From Candidatus Firestonebacteria bacterium RIFOXYA2_FULL_40_8 (GTDB lineage: Bacteria; Oederibacteriota; D2-FULL-39-29): a DNA stretch of 13,487 nt. The notes below the pieces were generated by a model. The model did not search any database. It was not told where the DNA came from and saw only the letters and a program-made list of their open reading frames with translations. The stretch covers positions 1-13,487 of the forward strand of contig MFGS01000163.1 in the NCBI GenBank assembly GCA_001778355.1. Reading direction: 5' to 3'. This document shows positions 6,480 through 12,985 of the stretch, in pieces. The number at the start of each line of letters is the position of its first letter. Position 1 is the stretch's first letter. The position numbers and the translations under genes are program-made.

Positions 6480-7177
6480 ACGCCCTCAGCTCTTTTCAGA
6501 CCTTTAAATATCTTAACACTTTCCTTCCCCTTATTAAACAGCAAATCTAAAATAGAAAGCCGGCTCTCAAACCCCGGGTAAACCTGGGAATATTCCGGAT
6601 GCAGGAACTCCTGATACTCCAGCTTTATTCCCGCAGCAGTAAACTTTTCTTCTTCAATATAATCCTTAGCGCCCTGCCCGGAAAGGTAAACATCAGCCTT
6701 AAGCTTTTTGCAGATATTCACAAGCCTTTCGGTCTTAAAACCTTCTATATCCAGCTTTGATTCCGTATAAAGCGGAACGGCAATCTCCAGATAGTTCAGA
6801 ATATACCTGATAATATGTTCATTTAGTTCCGCCAGCTTTGTCCATTCTTTTGAATAAACATTTTTAAGGAACTCCTCATGCTCACCGTAATACGGAGCCT
6901 TACTGTAGTTATGCCGGAGAGCTTCAAAATGGTCCTTTCTCCAGTTTTCCGTATTGTCTATTTCCACCCCGCGAATAAGCTGGTCATATTTTCCCTTGGT
7001 CATAACCGGCACCGTGAGCCAGAGAAAACCTTCTTTGGTCCGTATCTTATTTCTGTTTTGAAACTCCCTTTTTTTATACTGCACATTATCAAGGAACACA
7101 AAAGCATCGCTTTTTGCAATTTTATCAAAATACCCAAGCCATGGAATATATTGAGGTTGATGCACCGATAGTTTCAT
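6476..7177 (-). CDS. WbqC-family protein
   Basis: 233 residues, the usual length of the WbqC-like family. The N-terminus MKLSVHQPQYIPWLGYFDKI is its hallmark (H-Q-P-x-Y-x-P-W-x-G-Y/F), followed by FVFLDNVQYKKREFQNRNKI and LTVPV, then a segment ending YLSGQGAKDYI. Family members are typically found in O-antigen and surface polysaccharide clusters and have been linked to sugar modification chemistry; the exact reaction is uncertain. It is translationally coupled on both sides: ATGA overlap with the PHP gene upstream (7174-7177) and ATGA overlap with the kinase downstream (6476-6479). GGAG sits about 9 bases before the ATG. The tight coupling to a kinase gene is unexpected for this family. Confidence 0.92.
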   Translation of the reverse strand: MKLSVHQPQYIPWLGYFDKIAKSDAFVFLDNVQYKKREFQNRNKIRTKEGFLWLTVPVMTKGKYDQLIRGVEIDNTENWRKDHFEALRHNYSKAPYYGEHEEFLKNVYSKEWTKLAELNEHIIRYILNYLEIAVPLYTESKLDIEGFKTERLVNICKKLKADVYLSGQGAKDYIEEEKFTAAGIKLEYQEFLHPEYSQVYPGFESRLSILDLLFNKGKESVKIFKGLKRAEGV

Positions 7178-8571
7178 CTTATTTTCTCCGCGCTGCTTTC
7201 TATAAATACGGGATTACTTATTATCATGCCCCCGTCCTTAAGTACGGCTTCCAGACGGTAATAACTCTTTCCTTGTTCAGGAACAAGCACCTTAAACTCC
7301 ATACTAAAAGGCGTTATCCCGTCCGCTATCTGCTGTACAAAACCATCCTTAATGAGGGTCACCGTCAGTTTCTTTTTACTTCCGTCATTCATGGAGATCT
7401 TTATATTACCGGCTTCCGAAAACTCTTCAAGCACGGGGATTGCAGGGAGAATCCCTTTCTTTAGAACATAAAATTCTCCGTCTTTTAAAGCTTTCAAAAA
7501 CTCTTTTTTATCGCCTTTTTTTGCGTTTACTACATTCTGGATACCGTCAAGAGCTATACCTTCACCTTCTTTTCTGTAATCCGTCTCCCCGAAAGCGAAG
7601 GCGGGAACTTTCCGTTCACCGGTTGAATACTCGGCAAGCACTTTATCCCAAAGCCCCCCGCATCTGCCGATTGTTTTATATCCTTCCTCAAGCAGGTTTA
7701 TACCGTTATAATTTTCCGTACCCGTAATAGCCTCCGGATAAGGAGGCGTTGAAAGATTAAGCCCCAGGTTAAAAAACCGGCCCTGCACCGAAGTCACCAC
7801 GGGAAAATCAATATTACTATTGGCTTCCGGATGCGCCCAGACCGTAAACCCTCCCCGCTTGGCGGTGTAATCAATTACATTCTGGTAAGGGCGGGAACCT
7901 TGATAGCCGGAATACTGGTCAAAATCAGGCGCCGTGAACGGGAAATTATTAACCAGAAATATTCCGCCTATAATTATGAGTACCACGCCAAATTTAACAA
8001 GATAGATCCTTTTAAAGAAAAGAAAACCGAGAAGTACGAGGAGTAACGGCCAGAGCAGGAGCGGTCTGTATTTCCAGGAGTTTTTATTTCCCGTTGTAGG
8101 GAGTTTTTTCATATCCGCGGCAGAAAGACCGAAGATCAGCAGATGTTTGTGCCAGTCATTAAGGACCAGGGCCTTGCTTTTTGTCTCCCAGAAATAAAAC
8201 GGACTGGTTTCCACACCGGGCAGAACCAGCATCTCCGGGTATTTTTCCTGCACACTTTCTATCTCTGAAAAATATTTATCCACACCGGCATCAAATACCG
8301 AGTTAAGCTCCAACCCCGCTCGCAATATTCTCCTTAAAGGAAAGACCCCGTATTTAACTTCTATGAGGTCATGATCCGTAATTATAGCTGCATCCAGACC
8401 TTTTGCTTTCGCCCGCGCTACTATTTCTTCAACAGAATAAGTACAGTCGTAACTATAGGTGGTGTGAAGATGCATCGCGGTTCTGACTGTGGTTTCCGGA
8501 GTAAAAAGCACTCCTGCCTGTAAAAAACCCGCAAGTATTGCTGTAATTAAGGATATTTTAAATATTTTCAT
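7174..8571 (-). CDS. exported PHP-domain metal-dependent hydrolase with internal transmembrane hairpin
   Basis: 465 residues. An N-terminal signal or anchor (about 4-20) is followed by PHP (polymerase and histidinol phosphatase) motifs: MHLHTTYS with H34 and H36, ITDHD with D66-H67-D68, GVETS with E121, HLLIFG with H143, WAHPEAN with H247, and GETDYR with D331. PHP domains bind two or three metals and hydrolyse phosphoesters. The final ligand is usually in a D-x-H pair; here it reads D-Y-R, so one metal ligand may be lost. Between H143 and H247 lie two strongly hydrophobic segments (about 170-187 and 190-209), LLLWPLLLVLLGFLFF and VKFGVVLIIIGGIFLV, spaced as a membrane hairpin. The rest would be outside the cytoplasm. 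The C-terminal 80 residues look like a beta domain. It overlaps the GT4 stop by 14 bp and the WbqC start by 4 bp. Substrate unknown; a glycan or lipid phosphoester is a guess from context. Confidence 0.9.
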   Translation of the reverse strand: MKIFKISLITAILAGFLQAGVLFTPETTVRTAMHLHTTYSYDCTYSVEEIVARAKAKGLDAAIITDHDLIEVKYGVFPLRRILRAGLELNSVFDAGVDKYFSEIESVQEKYPEMLVLPGVETSPFYFWETKSKALVLNDWHKHLLIFGLSAADMKKLPTTGNKNSWKYRPLLLWPLLLVLLGFLFFKRIYLVKFGVVLIIIGGIFLVNNFPFTAPDFDQYSGYQGSRPYQNVIDYTAKRGGFTVWAHPEANSNIDFPVVTSVQGRFFNLGLNLSTPPYPEAITGTENYNGINLLEEGYKTIGRCGGLWDKVLAEYSTGERKVPAFAFGETDYRKEGEGIALDGIQNVVNAKKGDKKEFLKALKDGEFYVLKKGILPAIPVLEEFSEAGNIKISMNDGSKKKLTVTLIKDGFVQQIADGITPFSMEFKVLVPEQGKSYYRLEAVLKDGGMIISNPVFIESSAEKIR

Positions 8572-9685
8572 ACAGTTTCTTCAATCCTTCCAGCATTTTT
8601 CCTTCACTGTAATACTCAAGCGCTTTTTTTCTGCCGTTTTCCCCGAGCCGTTTTGCTTCAACCGGATCATCCAAAAGTTTTTTGATAGAAGAACATAACA
8701 ATTCAAGATTTCCGGAGGGTACAAGCAGTCCGGTTTCATTATCCGTAATAATCTCAGGCAGGCCCCCGACTCGTGATGCAATTACGGGCTTCTTTGAAAG
8801 ACCGGCTTCCACGGCCGCAAGCCCAAAACCTTCGTTTAAAGAAGGCATCACGAAAACATCAATCAGCGCAAGTATTTCCGGCAAATCTTCCCGGTGTCCA
8901 ATAAGCTTTAAAGTATCGTCCACCAGATCTTTTATGCCCTTTTCTAAAGTTCCGGTTCCCGCCATAACTGCAATGAAATCAGATCTTTCTTTATTTAAGA
9001 GTTTTACTGCTTTAACAAAAAGATCGACTCCCTTAACAGGCTCAAGCCGGCCTGCAAAACCAAGGACCTTCTTATCAAGGCAAATCCCAAGTTCCAACTT
9101 TTTTGCCGCTGTATCATATTCTATTAAATATGGTTCGGGTCTGATACCGTTTGGAATTACTGCAAACTTATCATCCCTGCCAATATTTCTCTCCAGGTGG
9201 TCCTTCTTTTCGGCCTGTGAGAAAACAATGATCTTTTTCGTAAAACGGGCCGCTAACTTTTCGAGTACTATATATATGTAGGAGACGAAAGGATTAAAAT
9301 ACCCGTAAAAGACATGCCCGTGCGGAGTGTGTATGGTTTTCTTAACACCGGTAACAGCACAGGCCATACGTCCGAGTATGCCTGCCTTGGAAGTATGCGT
9401 ATGTACCAGGTACGGATTTTCACGGAGTATCAGATCAATAAGGTCCATGAGCGTGTTTATATCCTTAAGCGGGCTGATATTCCTGCGAAACTCTTCCAGC
9501 CAGACAATACGGTAGCCGGAAGCGACAGAAGACTTTTCAACTTTTTCTTTTTCTGTCTTAAAAGAACCAAGAGCCAGAACCACATCGTAATCCTTAGAAA
9601 GTCCTTCCATTAAAGAAAGAATGTTTGTAAGGGTGCCGCCGTGCTCGAGACGGGTAACGATATGCAGCAATTTTTTCTTGGACAT
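8558..9685 (-). CDS. GT4-family glycosyltransferase
   Basis: 375 residues, a GT-B fold enzyme transferring sugar from a nucleotide sugar on the cytoplasmic face. The N-domain has the glycine loop HIVTRLEHGGTLTNI, VHTHTSKAGILGRMAC and HTPHGHVFYGY. The C-domain has the acceptor/donor signature GFAGRLEPVKGVDLFVKA, PSLNEGFGLAAVEAGLSKKPVI with the E-x7-E pair, and ASRVGGLPEII. I start at the ATG at 9685, which has GGAG (plus 9693-9696) seven bases before it; the frame could begin one codon earlier at a TTG (9688). It heads the coupled run GT4-PHP-WbqC-kinase-B, with a 14-bp overlap with the PHP gene. The gap upstream contains repeats only, so promoter placement is unclear. Confidence 0.95.
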   Translation of the reverse strand: MSKKKLLHIVTRLEHGGTLTNILSLMEGLSKDYDVVLALGSFKTEKEKVEKSSVASGYRIVWLEEFRRNISPLKDINTLMDLIDLILRENPYLVHTHTSKAGILGRMACAVTGVKKTIHTPHGHVFYGYFNPFVSYIYIVLEKLAARFTKKIIVFSQAEKKDHLERNIGRDDKFAVIPNGIRPEPYLIEYDTAAKKLELGICLDKKVLGFAGRLEPVKGVDLFVKAVKLLNKERSDFIAVMAGTGTLEKGIKDLVDDTLKLIGHREDLPEILALIDVFVMPSLNEGFGLAAVEAGLSKKPVIASRVGGLPEIITDNETGLLVPSGNLELLCSSIKKLLDDPVEAKRLGENGRKKALEYYSEGKMLEGLKKLYENI

Positions 9686-9711
9686 CAATATTTCTCCAAT
9701 TTCGACATAAA

Positions 9712-9739
9712 TTACTATTGACTAATGACTAGTGACTAT
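9712..9739. repeat. heptamer array TNACTAN (4 units)
   Basis: TTACTAT, TGACTAA, TGACTAG, TGACTAT in exact 7-bp phase, on the GT4 side of the 9-bp array at 9772. Confidence 0.7.
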
Positions 9740-9748
9740 TTAATGTAG

Positions 9749-9763
9749 TATTATCTAATAATA
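9749..9763. repeat. AT-rich palindrome TATTAT-CTA-ATAATA
   Basis: Six-bp perfect arms with a 3-base centre, lying between the heptamer array (9712-9739) and the 9-bp array (9772-9816). A comparable AT palindrome holds the same position at 12196-12209. Confidence 0.45.
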
Positions 9764-9771
9764 ACTCCTTA

Positions 9772-9816
9772 ATATGCACTTCATTTGCTTCACTTGCTTT
9801 CTCTGCTTTCCTTGCT
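9772..9816. repeat. 9-bp degenerate tandem array, copy 2 (5 units)
   Basis: ATATGCACT, TCATTTGCT, TCACTTGCT, TTCTCTGCT, TTCCTTGCT in exact phase, all ending in CT. The array begins 3 bp beyond the stop codon of the radical SAM gene (9820). Confidence 0.75.
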
Positions 9817-9819
9817 TCG

Positions 9820-10986
9820 TTAGTAACGATACATTTCTGTGCATTTTGGACATACTCCAAAATGTTTCTGTTTCTTTAATTCGACTCTAAACTTCCTCAT
9901 CTCTTTTCCATTCCAGATATCTTTAAAGGATTCTGTTTTAATATTTCCCGAAACAAAGCCAAGACTATGACAGGGTAGAACTCCGCCGTCCGGGCAGATA
10001 TAGGAAACAACCCAGGGGGAAAGGCATCTTTTCGGGTATTCAGCCGACAGAAACTCCTTATCTTTGTAATACTTGAGCGTTTCTTCTTTGCTGAAATCGG
10101 GGTAGACCGTTAGCAAAAATGGATGATTGGATGTTTTGAGTATTTGAAGGTCAGAAGCGAGCCGGTCGATATTTATATCTGAAACTGCGGGCCTTATAAA
10201 ACCGGACCAGTCTTTCGACTCCACACCGAACTTCCCTTTGAAATATTTATTATGACGTTCTACCGTATCGCAATCGGTAAAGATAAGATGATGCAGGTTA
10301 AGCGTACCCGCGTGCAATTCTTTTGCCACCGCAGGCATCTCCCTGATACTTTTGTAGTTAAGATCGGAGATGGTGCAGACAATATTGATAACCGGCTTTG
10401 ACGTTTTCTTCTCAACTTTAAGCCGTGTTATTTCATCCGCCCCTTCTTTTATTCTGGCAAAAGCCCCTTCCATATTCCTGACCCTATCGTGAAGTTCAGC
10501 CGGACCATCTACGGAGAGAGAAACGACATCCACTCCCTCGTTTACTATTACAGCCGCATGCTTTTTAATAAGGGTGCCGTTTGTGATGATACCAAGATGT
10601 AATCCCCGTTTTTTTATCTCATGTACAAGCTGTTCAAATTCATAATACATCAAAGGTTCCCCGCCGAACAAAGTAATATGAGGTTTAAAGGTTTTTACTT
10701 CGTCCAGGAGCTTTATATATGAAGAGATATCGAGTTTTGCATTTACTTTAGCGGGATCAAAGGACTTGTTTGTGCCTTCATCCCCCCATTGACCGCACAT
10801 TTTACAGCGTAAATTACATTTGTATGTAAGGAAAAAGGTAATACTTTCCGGAAAAGGTGCCTTGCCGTTTTTACTAAAACGGTAGCTTGCCGAAGCTCCG
10901 GTCCTTTTTACAAGAGCATTAAAAGCATAACCCGGCTCCAGCAGTGCCTTTTTAATATTTCTTCCAAACGTTTTTATAGGAAACAT
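9820..10986 (-). CDS. radical SAM protein with C-terminal SPASM-type cysteines
   Basis: 388 residues. The radical SAM core has the 4Fe-4S motif C-x3-C-x2-C (C57, C61, C64, in TYKCNLRCKMCGQW), the GGEP motif (about 108-111, FGGEPLMY), IITNGTLI and VVSLSVDGP. After the core come further cysteines: KRCLSPW, ICPDGGVLPCHSLG with GNIKTESFKDIWN, and a final VCPKC. This is the arrangement of SPASM/twitch auxiliary cluster domains, and 'G.v..es..dIWn' is characteristic of them. The substrate cannot be read; relatives modify peptides, sugars, lipids or cofactors. The start codon lies 13 bp inside the aminotransferase gene, with AAGGGGT upstream, so the two are translationally coupled and may act on the same intermediate. 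The first 45 residues are a basic extension ahead of the core. Confidence 0.94.
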   Translation of the reverse strand: MFPIKTFGRNIKKALLEPGYAFNALVKRTGASASYRFSKNGKAPFPESITFFLTYKCNLRCKMCGQWGDEGTNKSFDPAKVNAKLDISSYIKLLDEVKTFKPHITLFGGEPLMYYEFEQLVHEIKKRGLHLGIITNGTLIKKHAAVIVNEGVDVVSLSVDGPAELHDRVRNMEGAFARIKEGADEITRLKVEKKTSKPVINIVCTISDLNYKSIREMPAVAKELHAGTLNLHHLIFTDCDTVERHNKYFKGKFGVESKDWSGFIRPAVSDINIDRLASDLQILKTSNHPFLLTVYPDFSKEETLKYYKDKEFLSAEYPKRCLSPWVVSYICPDGGVLPCHSLGFVSGNIKTESFKDIWNGKEMRKFRVELKKQKHFGVCPKCTEMYRY

Positions 10987-12125
10987 TTTTTTACCCCTTC
11001 TGCGATAAAATCTACTTCTTTATCCGATAAAAACGGATTGCAGGGTAAAACCAGAAACCTTTCTGCTATATATTCCGCGTTTTTAAACTCCCCGGGCTTG
11101 CTTTCCAGCCCATACACCTGATGCACCGGTTTAAAATACATCCGCGAAGACTCAATACCCATTTTTTTTAGTTTCAGCTGTATTTCCTCAACTTTATTTT
11201 TATCTTTTATCAAAAGGGGAAATCTGTTAACAATACTTCCTTCTTTTACTTCAGGAAGATCTATTCCATCAAGATCCTTTAAAAGCAGGAGATATTTTTT
11301 AGCGATTTCAAACCTTCTTTTCATATTTTCATCACAGTGAAATATTTTACCCGCGCCAAGCATACTCTGCCAGGACGACAAAAGCGCCTCGCTTATATGC
11401 TCGGGAGGTTTTATCTGTCTCATTCCTTCAATAAAAGGAAGCATAATATTATAAAATAGCCTATTTTTAGAAAGACAAAATGCCTTAAATTTCGCAAAAG
11501 TAACAATATTATTCAGGAGGGTAGGAGCAGAATAAGAAATCCTCACTCTTCTTATCTCCTCTGCCAGTACTTCATCGTTGGTAAGTATTGCTCCGCCGTT
11601 TAAAAGCGGAAAATTCTTCCCCCGATTAAAACTGATAAGCTGTAAATCCCATTTAAGCGGAGTAATAAACCCCTGCGCATTGTCTTCGATGACGAAAAAC
11701 CCGTCATTTTTTCCGGCAGGAGAACTCTCCAATCCGAAAAGCCGTACCGGAATAGCAGCCAGGGTCTTACCATTTGCCTTTGCTTCCTTACACCCGGAAC
11801 TAAACCCGAAATCTTTGGCATCAATATCACAAAGCACGGGTGTAAGTCCGGCTTGTTTTATTGTGACGTACAGCGCAAGAGGAGTATAGGCAGGAATAAT
11901 AACATCTGTCTTTTCACCTTTTGTTATTTTTTTCATTGCGACAAGGGAAGCAAGAAGAGCCGCATTACCGGAACCAAAAACAATCGCCTCAGATACTTTT
12001 GCCTTTTTTCTCAGAAGATCCTCAAATACCAATACACCTTTCCCTTTTTGCCTTAAACTGGCAAGTAGAGCCAGGACAAGTTCAAATATTCTTATATCAG
12101 TATCGACCAATTTAGCTTTGATCAT
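10974..12125 (-). CDS. DegT/DnrJ/EryC1-type PLP-dependent aminotransferase
   Basis: 383 residues, normal for the family. Cofactor-site motifs are in order: GSGNAAL (51-57, phosphate grip), VIIPAYTP (75-82), VIEDNAQG with the pyridine-nitrogen Asp D148, and SFNRGKNFPLLNGGA with the likely Schiff-base lysine K170. The C-terminal part has NRFPLLIK and SRMYFKPVHQVYGL, matching the family 'R.yy.P.H' region. Members transaminate keto-sugars for surface glycans or antibiotics. Here the Gly/Asn-rich SFNRGKN stretch and an unusually long middle insertion of basic and aromatic residues (about 200-240) set it apart from the common sugar aminotransferases, so the substrate may differ. GGAG is only 4 bases before the ATG. 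It overlaps the radical SAM gene by 13 bp. Confidence 0.93.
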   Translation of the reverse strand: MIKAKLVDTDIRIFELVLALLASLRQKGKGVLVFEDLLRKKAKVSEAIVFGSGNAALLASLVAMKKITKGEKTDVIIPAYTPLALYVTIKQAGLTPVLCDIDAKDFGFSSGCKEAKANGKTLAAIPVRLFGLESSPAGKNDGFFVIEDNAQGFITPLKWDLQLISFNRGKNFPLLNGGAILTNDEVLAEEIRRVRISYSAPTLLNNIVTFAKFKAFCLSKNRLFYNIMLPFIEGMRQIKPPEHISEALLSSWQSMLGAGKIFHCDENMKRRFEIAKKYLLLLKDLDGIDLPEVKEGSIVNRFPLLIKDKNKVEEIQLKLKKMGIESSRMYFKPVHQVYGLESKPGEFKNAEYIAERFLVLPCNPFLSDKEVDFIAEGVKKCFL

Positions 12126-12147
12126 TTTGCTCCATAGTCACAAAATT

Positions 12148-12182
12148 GTTACGGGTAGCGGGTTACGAGTTACGGGTGCCGC
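12148..12182. repeat. heptamer array GTTACGG-type (5 units)
   Basis: GTTACGG, GTAGCGG, GTTACGA, GTTACGG, GTGCCGC in exact 7-bp phase. It sits 22 bp upstream of the aminotransferase start, more GC-rich than its surroundings. Confidence 0.75.
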
Positions 12183-12195
12183 ACTAAGGTGTTAT

Positions 12196-12209
12196 TTTAT
12201 TATAATAAA
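12196..12209. repeat. perfect palindrome TTTATTATAATAAA
   Basis: A loop-free 14-bp AT palindrome between the heptamer array and the 9-bp array. It contains TATAAT on both strands, but I find no good -35 at 16 to 18 bp for the minus-strand gene. Confidence 0.5.
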
Positions 12210-12215
12210 GCCTTG

Positions 12216-12350
12216 TTTTCTTCTTCTGCTGCTGCCCTTACTTCTTTTTCTTCTCTTCCTTCACTTACTGTTTATGCTTCCCTTTCTTCTTTTACTTCTC
12301 TTTCTGTACTTGCTGTACTTGCTGTATTTGCTTTCCCTGCTTTTATTGCT
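12216..12350. repeat. 9-bp degenerate tandem array, copy 3 (15 units)
   Basis: Fifteen consecutive 9-mers with no slip in phase, every one ending in CT, from TTTTCTTCT (12216) through GTACTTGCT twice (12306-12323) to TTTATTGCT (12342-12350). Other positions vary, mainly among pyrimidines. The array starts inside the last codons of the methyltransferase gene (stop at 12343) and runs downstream of it. Confidence 0.92.
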
Positions 12351-12984
12351 TCTTTACCGCTTCAATCACCAGAATCGGTGCGTACTTGCCTTTTGGGAAG
12401 CCGCAAGTATACACTTTCCTCTCATTGTACCCCAAAATACCGTCAAAATCTTCTGCTTTGTAAGTAACCAGAGGTACTTTTATTTCCGTGTCATAGAATT
12501 TAGCAAGCCCGTACTGCACCTTCAAAAAGGGACTGCGTTTATTTCTCAGGTCAAAAAGAATCTTTCCGTTCAGTTTTGTAACACGAAGCAGCTCTGAAAC
12601 TATATTATCAGCTACCGCTTTATCTTTTATATTAATCAGAAGATTAACAGCCGCAACCGTATCAAATGTATTGTCAGAAAATGGGAGTTTTTCGCCTTTT
12701 CCCAGCACGAGGGTTACCCCGGGATCATTGCTAAACCGGGCTTTTGCTTTATTAAGTATCTCTTCCCATAAATCCACACCTGTAAGACTTAAATTTGATT
12801 TGTTCTTTCTCAGATCCGAGAGAAACAACCCTTCCCCGCACCCAACCTCAAGGAAAGAACCATATTCAGGTATTACTTCCAGCAGTTTATTTCTCACCTT
12901 TACCGGCCAGTAGCCCGCGGAATATTCACCTTTCTCTTCTTTCCTTGAAACAATCTTTCTTAACAAATCACCGAGTCTTTTCAA
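12343..12984 (-). CDS. class I SAM-dependent methyltransferase
   Basis: I prefer the TTG at 12984 (213 residues, starting MKRLGDLLRK) because GGGAG lies 9 bases upstream, at plus 12994-12998. The frame is open to another TTG at 13002, which lacks any ribosome site and would overlap the GT9 gene by 17 bp. The Rossmann methyltransferase motifs are clear: motif I FLEVGCGEGLFL (SAM binding), acidic VDLWEE after strand 2, LVLGKGEKLPFSDNTFDTV with the post-II motif, then LLRVTKLNGKILFDLRNK. This is the Methyltransf_11/25-like type that acts on small molecules, often sugars or lipids. It is packed directly after the GT9 gene, so a role in the same glycan is likely. The last residues (VKKQ) come from the first units of the 9-bp array. 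Confidence 0.9.
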   Translation of the reverse strand: MKRLGDLLRKIVSRKEEKGEYSAGYWPVKVRNKLLEVIPEYGSFLEVGCGEGLFLSDLRKNKSNLSLTGVDLWEEILNKAKARFSNDPGVTLVLGKGEKLPFSDNTFDTVAAVNLLINIKDKAVADNIVSELLRVTKLNGKILFDLRNKRSPFLKVQYGLAKFYDTEIKVPLVTYKAEDFDGILGYNERKVYTCGFPKGKYAPILVIEAVKKQ

Positions 12985-12985
12985 G

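Noticed and set aside
12196..12240. Promoter for the aminotransferase gene using TATAAT inside the AT palindrome
   Set aside because: No recognisable -35 hexamer at 16 to 18 bp; that position falls in purine-rich array sequence. Kept only as a palindrome.
12216..12350. CRISPR array
   Set aside because: Units are 9 bp, contiguous and degenerate; there are no unique spacers and no cas genes.
12118..12597. Plus-strand frame with long Leu/Phe-rich stretches, resembling a membrane protein
   Set aside because: The hydrophobic run is the 9-bp pyrimidine array translated; the remainder is antisense to the methyltransferase, and no ribosome site is convincing.
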